From Mycolicibacter heraklionensis (GTDB taxonomy: Bacteria; Actinomycetota; Actinomycetes; Mycobacteriales; Mycobacteriaceae): a stretch of DNA of 64,000 nucleotides. Below, one piece after another: positions 56,946 to 64,000 of this stretch. The stretch is from contig NZ_CP080997.1 of the NCBI RefSeq assembly GCF_019645815.1, positions 4,997,738 to 5,061,737 of the forward strand, given 5' to 3'. Numbering within the stretch: position 1 is the first letter of the stretch; every line of letters begins with the position of its first letter. The notes under the pieces were generated by a model. The model saw nothing but the letters and a program-made list of their open reading frames with translations. It was not told where the DNA came from and did not search any database. Position numbers and translations under genes: made by a program.

Positions 56946-57052
56946 GCGGTTCAGCAAGGCTCGACGCAGGAGAGCCGAAGCTGGAACCGCCGCACCAACC
57001 CCGCGGTTCAGCAAGGCTCGACGCAGGAGAGCCGAAGCTGGAACCGCCGCAC
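56946..57052 (+). repeat. Tandem copies 1 and 2 of a dispersed ~50-bp element
   Basis: Two identical 50-bp units (56946-56995 and 57003-57052) repeat with a 57-bp period. Each starts GCGGTTCAGC and ends AGCTGGAACCGCCGCAC, so its ends are near-inverted. A third, inverted copy with five mismatches is at 20190-20239. Copy 2 encodes the last residues and stop of the acetyltransferase-like gene on the minus strand. Confidence 0.9.
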
Positions 57053-57796
57053 GGACCCGGTCGCGGACCCCGAGGCGGCGGGGGCGCCCGCCCCGATCGG
57101 TTGCTCCAGCCGCGAGCTCTCCAGCAAGCGCTCCAGCGCAGCCTCCACCTCCGCCTTCCAACCCAGGCCCTTGTCGAGTTCCAGTCGCAGCCGCGGGAAG
57201 TACCGGTGCGGTGACACCACGGTGAACCCGACGTCGGTCAGGAAATCCGCCGAGATGATGCAGTGCTCGACCGAGCAGTCGCCGACCGCCTCCAACACCG
57301 GCGCGACGTCGGGCGGGACGGTGCCCCCATCCAAGAGTTCGGAAACCGCCGACGTACGGCCGAAGGCTTCCAGGGCGCGGACCCCGCGCCGCATCAACTC
57401 CTCGACCACCCGGGCGATCAGTTCCCGCGGCAGACCGTCGGCCATCGGAGCCGGATCGGTGCCGATCGAAGTCAGTAGCACCGCGTCGGCCGAAACCGGC
57501 CCGGTGGGAAAGCGGTGCGCCCGGGGCACGGCACGCGGGGGTGCGTACAGCACGTAGCCGAGGCACGGCGGATCCCCGACTCCTCGCGCGGCGGCCGACG
57601 GCGTGGCTACCTGCCCACAGGTCCCCCACTCCAACATCACCATCGACAGCCAGGCTTCCTTCTCGAACTCCGGGTCCGAGAGGTGATCGTCACGGCCGAG
57701 GGTGGCCGGATCCACCTCCCAGAAGACGCAGCGGCGTGCGTGCTTGGGAAGCTGCTCGAAACCCTCGAGCTTCAGGGGTGCGATGCGGACAGACAC
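57008..57796 (-). CDS. GNAT acetyltransferase-like protein (Rv3916c-like)
   Basis: The 262-residue protein matches the conserved gene between cwlM and parB: CVFWEVDPATLGRDDHL, FEKEAWLSMVMLEWGTCGQV, LGYVLYAPPRAVPRA, then ADFLTDVGFTVVSPHRYFPRLRLEL. It is annotated as a GNAT acetyltransferase in related genomes; the substrate is unknown. The last residues (RRFQLRLSCVEPC) and stop codon come from the dispersed repeat, so its native C-terminus has been replaced. The 223 bp before parB show no gene. Confidence 0.88.
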   Translation of the reverse strand: MSVRIAPLKLEGFEQLPKHARRCVFWEVDPATLGRDDHLSDPEFEKEAWLSMVMLEWGTCGQVATPSAAARGVGDPPCLGYVLYAPPRAVPRAHRFPTGPVSADAVLLTSIGTDPAPMADGLPRELIARVVEELMRRGVRALEAFGRTSAVSELLDGGTVPPDVAPVLEAVGDCSVEHCIISADFLTDVGFTVVSPHRYFPRLRLELDKGLGWKAEVEAALERLLESSRLEQPIGAGAPAASGSATGSVRRFQLRLSCVEPC

Positions 57797-58019
57797 TGGA
57801 CTCCCGGTCTCAACCCGTGCTGTCGGCGACGACAGCCCCTTAAGAATAGGAGGGTCGAGCCGCCGGATGCCACCCTCGGCGCCATTTGGTGGATCGACCC
57901 ATCGAAAAAACGAAAGCTGCTGTTAATCAACATGTTTCAGCTCCGCCAGCGGACCGGGGCCGCCGTACCGTCACAGTGACGTAACGGCCGTGTGGCCCTG
58001 GACCTGGGCGAACAACGCC

Positions 58020-59018
58020 TCAGGAGGTTGTCGAGTCCATCATCGCGACGATGCGCTGCAAATCGTCGACGGAGCCGAACTCGACCACGATCTTGCCCTT
58101 GCGCTTACCGAGACTGACCGTCACGCGGGTGTCGAAGGTGGTCGACAGCCGCTCGGCGACGTCCTGCAGACCGGGCATCTGGATCGGCTTGCGCCGCGGC
58201 GCGACCGGTGTCGGGGTGCCTCCGCGGTTGGCCAGGGTGACCGCCTCCTCGGTGGCGCGCACCGACAGGCCCTCGGCCACGATCCGCGCCGCAAGCTCCT
58301 CCTGGGCCTCCGATCCGGCCTCCAGAGACAGCAGCGCCCGGGCATGGCCCGCCGACAACACGCCGGCGGCGACCCTGCGCTGCACGGCGATGGGCAGTCG
58401 CAACAGCCGGATCATGTTGGTCACCAAGGGGCGGGAGCGTCCGATGCGGGTGGCCAGTTCGTCGTGGGTCACCCCGAACTCGTCCAGCAATTGCTGGTAG
58501 GCCGCTGCCTCTTCCAACGGGTTCAGCTGTACCCGGTGGATGTTCTCCAGCAGCGCGTCGCGCAGCAGGTTGTCGTCCTCGGTCTCCCGAACGATCGCCG
58601 GGATCGTCTCCAGCCCGGCTTGCTGGGAGGCCCGCCAACGCCGCTCCCCCATGACCAACTGGTACCGCGACGAGCCGGGCACCGCCCGCACCACGATGGG
58701 CTGCATAAGCCCGAATTCCCGGATCGAATGCACCAGCTCGGCCAGTGCCTCGTCATCGAAAACCTGTCGGGGCTGGCGGGGGTTGGGCTCGATGTCGGCC
58801 GGTCTGATCTCGCGGTACACCGCGCCCACCTCGGGGGTTGCCGCCGGGGCTGCGCTGCGCACGCCGCCCAGAACGACATCGGCGGCGGCATCGCCCATCC
58901 GCGGGCCCAGGCCGGCGCCGCGGTCGCCCTGGGCCTCGTTCCCCTCGCCGGGGCCAGTCGGGATGAGCGAGGCCAGGCCGCGGCCCAAGCCGCCCTTCTT
59001 ACGCGACGGTCCGGTCAT
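58020..59018 (-). CDS. parB: Chromosome-partitioning protein ParB
   Basis: The 332-residue protein has an N-terminal ParA-interaction region (KKGGLGRGLASLIP). The CTPase-type ParB/Srx core follows (IRPADIEPNPRQPRQVFDDEALAELVHSIREFGLMQPIVVRA, GERRWRA). The helix-turn-helix reads THDELATRIGRSRPLVTNMIRLLRLP. A C-terminal dimerisation domain completes it. It loads on parS and recruits SMC. It is downstream of parA by 43 bp, and three parS sites lie within 3 kb. Confidence 0.97.
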   Translation of the reverse strand: MTGPSRKKGGLGRGLASLIPTGPGEGNEAQGDRGAGLGPRMGDAAADVVLGGVRSAAPAATPEVGAVYREIRPADIEPNPRQPRQVFDDEALAELVHSIREFGLMQPIVVRAVPGSSRYQLVMGERRWRASQQAGLETIPAIVRETEDDNLLRDALLENIHRVQLNPLEEAAAYQQLLDEFGVTHDELATRIGRSRPLVTNMIRLLRLPIAVQRRVAAGVLSAGHARALLSLEAGSEAQEELAARIVAEGLSVRATEEAVTLANRGGTPTPVAPRRKPIQMPGLQDVAERLSTTFDTRVTVSLGKRKGKIVVEFGSVDDLQRIVAMMDSTTS

Positions 59019-59061
59019 CTGTGGCGCTCCTGTTCTTCTCCGGGTCGTCGGATACCGGCGG

Positions 59062-60060
59062 TCACTGCTGTCCCCCTCCGTCGACCAGGTCCCGCTCGAC
59101 GAGCTCCCGGCTGGCGTCCAAGTAGCTCATCGCCCCGCGTGAGCCGGGGTCATAGTCGATGATCGTCATGCTGTAGCCCGGCGCTTCCGACACCTTGACG
59201 CTGCGCGGGATGACCGTGCGCAGCACCCGGTCGCCGAAGTAGCGCCGGACCTCGTCGGCTACCTGGTCCGCGAGCTTGGTGCGCCCGTCATACATCGTCA
59301 GCAGCACGGTGGTCACTTCCAGCCGCGGGTTGAGGTGCGCCTTGACCATCTCGATGTTGCGCATCAACTGGGACACGCCTTCCAGCGCGTAGTACTCGCA
59401 TTGGATCGGGATCAGCACCTCCGGCGCGGCAACCAACGCGTTGACGGTCAGGAGGCCCAGCGAGGGCGGGCAGTCGATGAAGACGTAGTCGAAGTCGAAG
59501 CTGTCCAGATCGGCCAGCGCATTGCGCAGCCGGTTCTCCCGCGCCACCATGCTCACCAATTCGATCTCGGCGCCGGCCAGATCGATGGTGGCCGGGATGC
59601 AGTACAGCCGCTCGTTGTGCGGGCTCTGCTGCAAGGCGGACGTCACCGGGATCGCGCCGATCAACACTTCGTACGACGACGGCGTGCCGGATTTACGGTC
59701 GGCGATTCCCAACGCGGTGCTCGCGTTGCCCTGCGGGTCGAGGTCGATCACCAAGGTCTTGATCCCCTGCACCGCGAGGGCGGCGGCGAGGTTGACCGCG
59801 GTGGTGGTCTTGCCGACGCCGCCCTTCTGGTTGGCGACGGTGAACACGCGCCGGCGCTTCGGGCGGGGCAGCAGGTTGTTCGTGTGCAGTACCTGCATCG
59901 CCCGCTCAGCGGCCGCGCCGATCGGGGTGTCGACAAAGTTCGGCGATGTTTCACGTGAAACCGGGCCGTGCGATGTTTCACGTGAAACCGCCTCGGCAGA
60001 ACCCGCGGCGTTCGTGGCTGACGACCGTGGCGTGACGCCCGGGGGGACTGATCTGCTCAT
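59062..60060 (-). CDS. parA: Chromosome-partitioning ATPase ParA
   Basis: This 332-residue Walker-type ATPase has KGGVGKTT (79-86), IDLDPQGNAST and VFIDCPPSLG. The ATG at 60060 is set by AGGAGGAACGC. The N-terminal region contains VSRETS twice (25-30 and 34-39), which is the translation of two parS palindromes inside the gene. The start overlaps the rsmG stop by 4 nt. Confidence 0.97.
   Translation of the reverse strand: MSRSVPPGVTPRSSATNAAGSAEAVSRETSHGPVSRETSPNFVDTPIGAAAERAMQVLHTNNLLPRPKRRRVFTVANQKGGVGKTTTAVNLAAALAVQGIKTLVIDLDPQGNASTALGIADRKSGTPSSYEVLIGAIPVTSALQQSPHNERLYCIPATIDLAGAEIELVSMVARENRLRNALADLDSFDFDYVFIDCPPSLGLLTVNALVAAPEVLIPIQCEYYALEGVSQLMRNIEMVKAHLNPRLEVTTVLLTMYDGRTKLADQVADEVRRYFGDRVLRTVIPRSVKVSEAPGYSMTIIDYDPGSRGAMSYLDASRELVERDLVDGGGQQ
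59947..59962. promoter_or_regulatory. parS site inside parA
   Basis: TGTTTCACGTGAAACC matches the 16-bp parS consensus except the last base. It is the ParB loading site, and it encodes part of a VSRET repeat of ParA. Confidence 0.92.
59974..59989. promoter_or_regulatory. Second parS site inside parA
   Basis: A second TGTTTCACGTGAAACC lies 27 bp from the first, in the same reading frame of parA. The duplication gives the repeated VSRET. Confidence 0.92.
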
Positions 60061-60791
60061 GCGTTCCTCCTGGTCGGCCGTCGCGCCGGGCTGCCCGATG
60101 TCCGACGGCCCGCGCGCCTCGCTTCGGGCTCTGCCCGCAGTGCCAGCACCACGGTCGCGGGCGGGGTTAAATAGTTCACGCCACATCTCACCACCCTTAC
60201 GTCGTTCGCGCCTAGTCTGGCCATCACGCCGCGGTGCTCGTCGACCTCGGCCTGTGCCCGCTCCCCCTTCATCGCCAGCATCCGGCCGCCCTTGCGTAGC
60301 AGCGGCAGGCTCCACCGGCTGATCTTGTCCAGGCTCGCGACGGCCCGTGACAGGACGACGTCGCAGTCCCCGACCGCGTCGCGCACCGCGGGATCTTCGG
60401 CACGTCCGCGGACCACGTCCACCCCGCCGAGGCCCAGCTCCGCGACCGCCTCACGCAGGAAGTCGCTGCGCCGGAGGAGCGGTTCGACGAGGGTCATAGC
60501 TACGTCCGGACGGACGATCGCCACCGGTATTCCCGGCAAGCCGGCTCCGCTTCCGATGTCTGCGACCCGCTCCCCGGCCTCCAGCAGCTCCCCGACCGCC
60601 GCGCAGTTGAGCAGGTGGCGTTCCCAGAGCCGCTCGACTTCCCGGGGTCCGATCAATCCGCGCTCGACACCGGGGCCCGCCAAGAGGGCTGCGTAGCGCC
60701 GCGCCGTGGGAAGGCGATCGCCGAAGACTTCCGCCGCCTCCGGGGGCGGCTCGGGTGCCGGTGCTCCCTCGACATGTTTCACGTGAAACAT
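60057..60791 (-). CDS. rsmG: 16S rRNA (guanine-N7) methyltransferase RsmG
   Basis: The 244-residue SAM-dependent methyltransferase has VADIGSGAGLPGIPVAIVRPD as motif I, the catalytic-region motif VVRGRAEDPAV and SRAVASLDKISRW. It methylates the guanine in the 530 loop of 16S rRNA. The first codons lie in a perfect parS site (MFHVKH). GGAGGA abuts the ATG at 60791, so GTG 60782 is a plausible alternative start. It is coupled to parA. Confidence 0.95.
   Translation of the reverse strand: MFHVKHVEGAPAPEPPPEAAEVFGDRLPTARRYAALLAGPGVERGLIGPREVERLWERHLLNCAAVGELLEAGERVADIGSGAGLPGIPVAIVRPDVAMTLVEPLLRRSDFLREAVAELGLGGVDVVRGRAEDPAVRDAVGDCDVVLSRAVASLDKISRWSLPLLRKGGRMLAMKGERAQAEVDEHRGVMARLGANDVRVVRCGVNYLTPPATVVLALRAEPEARRAGRRTSGSPARRPTRRNA
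60775..60790. promoter_or_regulatory. Perfect parS at the start of rsmG
   Basis: TGTTTCACGTGAAACA is the exact 16-bp parS palindrome. It overlaps the first codons of rsmG. Confidence 0.95.
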
Positions 60792-60861
60792 TCCTCCGGC
60801 TTCCCGGGAACGGACCGCGGGCAGGGAATCACATTGCTGTAATTCCCTACGCTGGGTCTGG

Positions 60862-61422
60862 TCAGTCCCGCCGAACCACTACTCGGCGCGACGGCTCGAC
60901 GCCCTGACTCTCGCTGTGCACGCCGGCCACGGCGGCCACCGCATCGTGGACGATCTTACGTTCGAACGGGCTCATCGGGGCCAGTTCCTCGTCGGCACCG
61001 CTTTCCAACACGCGCCGGGCCACCTCGTCGCCCAGGGCGGTCAAGTCGTCGCGGCGCCGGCGGCGCCAGCCGGCGATGTCGAGCATCAGCCGGCTGCGCT
61101 CACCTGTCTTCTGGTGCACCGCCAATCGAGTCAGCTCCTGCAGTGCATCGAGCACCTCACCCTTGCGGCCCACCAGCTTGGTCAGGTCCGCGCCGCCGTC
61201 GATGCTCACCACCGCGCGCCGGCCTTCGACGTCGAGATCGATATCCCCGTCGAAGTCCAGCAAGTCGAGCAACTCTTCCAGGTAGTCGCCGGCGATCTCG
61301 CCTTCGGCAACCAGTCGGTCTTCCAGGTCGACCGCGGGCGCGGCCTGCCCCTCCTGCGTCGTCTCCCCCTCGGAATTCACAGCCTCGCGCTCCGTGGTGT
61401 CCGAATCGGTCGTGTCAGTCAT
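60862..61422 (-). CDS. jag: Jag/KhpB-type RNA-binding protein
   Basis: The 186-residue protein has an acidic N-terminus. A KH domain follows (VSIDGGADLTKLVGRKGEVLDALQELTRLAV), then an R3H domain (RSRLMLDIAGWRRRRRDDLTALGDEVARRV ... MSPFERKIVHDAV). It binds RNA and lies in the yidC-jag-rsmG order usual near oriC. It corresponds to Rv3920c. Confidence 0.95.
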   Translation of the reverse strand: MTDTTDSDTTEREAVNSEGETTQEGQAAPAVDLEDRLVAEGEIAGDYLEELLDLLDFDGDIDLDVEGRRAVVSIDGGADLTKLVGRKGEVLDALQELTRLAVHQKTGERSRLMLDIAGWRRRRRDDLTALGDEVARRVLESGADEELAPMSPFERKIVHDAVAAVAGVHSESQGVEPSRRVVVRRD

Positions 61423-61476
61423 GTCGTCTCCCTCCGTGCCCGGCGGCTCACGCGCCGGTTGGCTTGTCGCGGTACG

Positions 61477-62559
61477 TCACCGCTTACGTTTCTTCGGCTT
61501 CGCTCCGGCGCCGGGGCGTCCGCCGCGGGCGGCAGGTCGGCCCGGGTTCCGCTTGGCGGCCTCGGGGTTCGCGGGCTCGCCGGTCTCTGCCTCGGTCACG
61601 CCGGACTCCTCGACTTCGGCCTCGGACTCCGCTGTCGCGGCCCGGGCGCCCCGTTTCGGCTTGGCCCCGGGCGCCGGGGCGTTGGCGGCACGGCGCCGCA
61701 GCGCCTCCTCCTTCTTGGCCTCTTCCTCCTTGGCGATCAGGCCGAACACGTAGTGCTGCTGGCCGAACGTCCAGATGTTGTTGGAGAACCAGTACAGGAT
61801 GATCGCCAGCGGCAGGAAGGGTCCGCCGACCACCACGCCCAGCGGGAAGACGTAGAGCGCCAGCTTGTTCATCATCGCGGTCTGCGGGTTGGCCGCGGCT
61901 TCCGGACTCTGCCGCGCCACCGAAGCCCGGCTGTTGAAGTACGTCGCGATGCCGGCCGCGATCATGATCGGCACCCCGACCGCGATCACGGAGAACCGGT
62001 TGAACTCGGCGAAGGCGTCCAGCCCGGTGCGTTGGATCATGGTCGCGCCCAGTGGGGCGCCGAACAGGTTCGCATCCAGGAAATTGCCCACGTCGGCGGC
62101 GCTGAAGAAGTAGTTGCCCAGCTGACGGTTCAGGTCAGGCGACAGGCCCAGCTGGCCGATCCCGGTACTGGTCCGGTTGAACGACCGCAGCACATGGAAC
62201 AGACCCAGGAAGACCGGGACCTGCGCCAGCATCGGCAGGCATCCCAGGATGGGATTGAAGCCGTGCTCACGCTGGAGCTTCTGCATCTCCAGCGCCATCT
62301 TCTGGCGGTCCTTGCCGTACTTCTTCTGCAACGCCTTGATCTGCGGCTGCAGCTCCTGCATCTGCCGGGTGGTCCGGATCTGCTTGACGAACGGCTTATA
62401 CAGCAGCGCCCGCAGAGTGAACACCAGGAAGACCACTGAAAGCGCCCAGGTGAAGAAGTTCGCCGGCCCTAGTAGAAGTCCAAAAGCCTTGTACCACAAC
62501 CACATAATGCCCGACACCGGGTAGTACACGTAGTCCAGGCTGCCCGGATCAAAGGACAC
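61477..62559 (-). CDS. yidC: Membrane protein insertase YidC
   Basis: The protein of about 360 residues has five membrane segments: YYPVSGIMWLWYKAFGLLLG, FFTWALSVVFLVFTLRALLYKPF, GCLPMLAQVPVFLGLFHVL, and IAVGVPIMIAAGIATYF with LYVFPLGVVVGGPFLPLAIILYWF. The conserved groove Arg is in LRALLYKPF. The C-terminal tail is highly basic (GAKPKKRKR). It inserts proteins with and without SecYEG. GTG 62559 is chosen because GGAGG lies 9 nt upstream; GTG 62568 touches that RBS. Confidence 0.95.
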   Translation of the reverse strand: MSFDPGSLDYVYYPVSGIMWLWYKAFGLLLGPANFFTWALSVVFLVFTLRALLYKPFVKQIRTTRQMQELQPQIKALQKKYGKDRQKMALEMQKLQREHGFNPILGCLPMLAQVPVFLGLFHVLRSFNRTSTGIGQLGLSPDLNRQLGNYFFSAADVGNFLDANLFGAPLGATMIQRTGLDAFAEFNRFSVIAVGVPIMIAAGIATYFNSRASVARQSPEAAANPQTAMMNKLALYVFPLGVVVGGPFLPLAIILYWFSNNIWTFGQQHYVFGLIAKEEEAKKEEALRRRAANAPAPGAKPKRGARAATAESEAEVEESGVTEAETGEPANPEAAKRNPGRPAARGGRPGAGAKPKKRKR

Positions 62560-62863
62560 GGTATTCACCCTCCGCTCGATTGTCCGAGGAGTTCTCGGAA
62601 GGGCAGCCGCACTCGGCAGCCCTCTGGGACCGTTCGGGGATGGGGTCCCATCCGCCTTGATGCCATGGCCCGCACTTGGCCAGCCGTACTGCCGCCAACC
62701 AGCTGCCCCGGATCAACCCGTACTCGGTCAACGCATCCACCGCGTACTGGCTGCAGGTCGGCATGAACCGACAACTGGGCAGACGCAGCGGGGAGATCAG
62801 ATTCCGGTACAGCTCGATCACGAAGATCAGTCCGCGTACCGGTGCGACCGCGAGCGCGTGCAT
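62549..62863 (-). CDS. yidD: Membrane protein insertion efficiency factor YidD
   Basis: The 104-residue YidD has VIELYRNLISPLRLPSCRFMPTCSQYAVDALTEYG and the conserved KCGPWHQGGWDPIP. It overlaps rnpA by 1 nt and yidC by a few codons, the usual gene order near the origin. Confidence 0.95.
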   Translation of the reverse strand: MHALAVAPVRGLIFVIELYRNLISPLRLPSCRFMPTCSQYAVDALTEYGLIRGSWLAAVRLAKCGPWHQGGWDPIPERSQRAAECGCPSENSSDNRAEGEYRVL

Positions 62864-63261
62864 CAGCGCACCGCCCCCGCGGCGCGGCGGATCGACCGCA
62901 AGCCGGCCCGCAGTTGTGTGCCGAGGGCGTCCGAAGTGGCACCGTTGCTCCCGGGCAGTGCCCGAATCACCAGTTGCTCACAGGGTTCCAAGTCGGCCAA
63001 CACGTCGCGCGCCACATGGCGCAGTCGCCGAGCCACGCGATGGCGGTCAACGGCAGACCCGACCGACTTGGCGATGATCAGGCCTACCCGTGGAGGACTT
63101 GCCGTCGCGGCATCCAACGCCGACTCCTCGGACAGGTCCGTCCGTCGGTCGCAGATGACCCGGCTGTACACGATGACGTCCGGCTGCACTGCCCTTTGGC
63201 CATGTTTGACCGTTGCACCGAAGTCGGCCGATCGTCTCATCCGGTATTGAGCCGGGAGCAC
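62863..63261 (-). CDS. rnpA: Ribonuclease P protein component
   Basis: The 132-residue protein begins MLPAQYRMRRSADFGATVKHG and contains the RNA-binding signature KSVGSAVDRHRVARRLRH. It helps the RNase P RNA process tRNA 5' ends. The start is GTG at 63261, 17 bp after rpmH. Confidence 0.96.
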   Translation of the reverse strand: MLPAQYRMRRSADFGATVKHGQRAVQPDVIVYSRVICDRRTDLSEESALDAATASPPRVGLIIAKSVGSAVDRHRVARRLRHVARDVLADLEPCEQLVIRALPGSNGATSDALGTQLRAGLRSIRRAAGAVR

Positions 63262-63278
63262 CGCCGAGCTGCCTGTGC

Positions 63279-63422
63279 TCAGGCGGTCAGCGAGCGCCGG
63301 CCCTTATTGCGCCGGGCGGTGACGATGGCACGCCCGGCACGGGTACGCATCCGCAGCCGGAACCCGTGCACGCGGGCCCGACGACGGTTGTTGGGCTGGA
63401 AGGTCCGCTTGCCCTTGGCCAC
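63279..63422 (-). CDS. rpmH: 50S ribosomal protein L34
   Basis: This 47-residue L34 begins with AKGKRTFQPNNRRRARVHGF and ends ARRNKGRRSLTA. The GTG at 63420-63422 is preceded by AAGGAGAG 6 nt upstream. It is the first gene of the rpmH-rnpA-yidD-yidC-jag-rsmG-parA-parB series reading away from dnaA. Confidence 0.97.
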   Translation of the reverse strand: MAKGKRTFQPNNRRRARVHGFRLRMRTRAGRAIVTARRNKGRRSLTA

Positions 63423-64000
63423 GGCACACTCTCCTTATTGCATCTTGCGCCGCGTAAGCCCGACACACCGGAAGCCCGTTGTGCCTGCCGCACGCGACGC
63501 ACTCGGTAAGCTCGGTGAACTTCTGCGTCCTGCTCGTAACCGGCGCGGGCTCCGGCCTACAGGCCGGTCGCTGCCGTATCGCCAGCGTTCGGGCGACTGT
63601 TCGAGGGTACTGATGCGCGTTCGCCGGGTCAAACCCCGGTGCAATCGCCGTGCGGACCCCCCTCGCCCGCCTACGAAACTGGCCCACTGTTCACACTGGT
63701 CACACGCGTATCGATCGTCTTCATGACGCTCGTTTTCATTCGATTCATCTCGGTGAAATGAGTAGTCGTCTGCCCAGAAACCTGTTAGCTTGCTTGCCAG
63801 CGCCGTTTCGGAACCGGAGCGGTTCTCGTCCACGAACCGAAGATCACGAAGCGGCTGGCGCTTCAGATATAGCGTCTTTTGTCTGGAGTATCCGTTGCTG
63901 AGCAACCGGCCCAGGGGGCCTCACCGCGGAATGCGCACCTCATCCACACCTGTGGATAAGTGTGTGGATAGCATGTCCCGGGAGGGCATCCGCGCACCGG
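63423..64000. promoter_or_regulatory. rpmH-dnaA intergenic region
   Basis: No gene is present in this 578 bp. It must hold the divergent promoters of rpmH (minus) and dnaA (plus, beyond the window). The part at 63720-63790 is less GC-rich than the rest. DnaA boxes occur at the right end. Confidence 0.7.
63940..63971. promoter_or_regulatory. DnaA box cluster upstream of dnaA
   Basis: TCATCCACA (63940-63948), a perfect reverse box TGTGGATAA (63951-63959) and TGTGGATAG (63963-63971) lie within 32 bp. They match TT(A/G)TCCACA exactly or with one mismatch. They may serve dnaA autoregulation or belong to the origin. Confidence 0.8.

Noticed and set aside
57003..57052. Tandem element as the rho-independent terminator of cwlM
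   Set aside because: The ends are only near-inverted, with a long spacer and no T-tract, and the same unit lies inside coding sequence at 20190. It fits a dispersed repeat better.
1..64000. tRNA or rRNA genes
   Set aside because: I found no cloverleaf-like sequence or rRNA segment by eye; a dedicated scan (tRNAscan-SE, Rfam) would be decisive.

Overview
The window is chromosomal DNA of a high-GC mycobacterium, most likely a non-tuberculous species of the rapid-grower or M. terrae type. Gene families and gene order point to Mycobacterium. The right part carries the origin-proximal block pcnA-mutT4-DUF6049-murJ-sigM-rsmA-trxB-trxC-cwlM-(Rv3916c)-parB-parA-rsmG-jag-yidC-yidD-rnpA-rpmH and ends just before dnaA. 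The middle carries the dnaB-rplI-rpsR-ssb-rpsF-GT87-ponA-DUF5318-padR-ino1-leuS-mtc28-yqgE block, which M. tuberculosis has on the other side of oriC (Rv0058 down to Rv0036c). All homologies are from reading the translations; no database search was run.

Layout. (1) 0-14.8 kb is an accessory region. It holds a PfaD-type enoyl reductase, a PAP2-diacylglycerol kinase fusion, three adjacent secreted PE-PPE-domain hydrolases, a vapBC pair, a CobW GTPase, an alpha/beta hydrolase, DUF3297 and DUF2834 genes, an IS3 remnant and a lipoprotein candidate. It ends with a small repeat-bounded island containing a ribbon-helix-helix-like ORF and a TNT-like/immunity-like fusion, then a WS/DGAT fragment. (2) 14.8-20.0 kb is the replication/ribosomal cluster: dnaB with two inteins, rplI, rpsR, ssb and rpsF. 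(3) 20.1-43.0 kb is an envelope and metabolism block: GT87, two tandem class A penicillin-binding proteins, DUF5318, DUF1707, PadR, ino1, an esterase, an LLM oxidoreductase, a polar amino acid ABC importer, MarR, SDR, leuS, mtc28, a Cys-rich membrane protein, yqgE, MFS and a TIGR03084 protein. (4) 43.0-44.2 kb is a junction with tandem repeats and a fourth PE-PPE hydrolase. (5) 44.2-63.4 kb is the conserved left flank of oriC. (6) 63.4-64.0 kb is the dnaA upstream region with DnaA boxes.

How the genes work together. Peptidoglycan synthesis is heavily represented: two PonA proteins, MurJ with its pseudokinase, CwlM as MurA activator, and YidC for membrane insertion. Chromosome replication and segregation are represented by DnaB, SSB, ParA, ParB and three parS sites, plus DnaA boxes at the right edge. 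trxB-trxC form a thiol-redox operon preceded by a SigH-type promoter. Many genes appear leaderless, with a TANNNT box 6-8 nt before ATG or GTG, as is common in mycobacteria.

Most unusual points: a polypeptide pairing a TNT-like domain (lacking the expected catalytic glutamine) with an immunity-like domain; a sigM/rsmA locus in which the anti-sigma domain appears deleted and sigM runs on into rsmA; a class 3 intein in the DnaB P-loop plus a second endonuclease intein; a tandem ponA duplication; and a ~50-bp dispersed element that supplies the C-terminal codons and stop of two unrelated genes.
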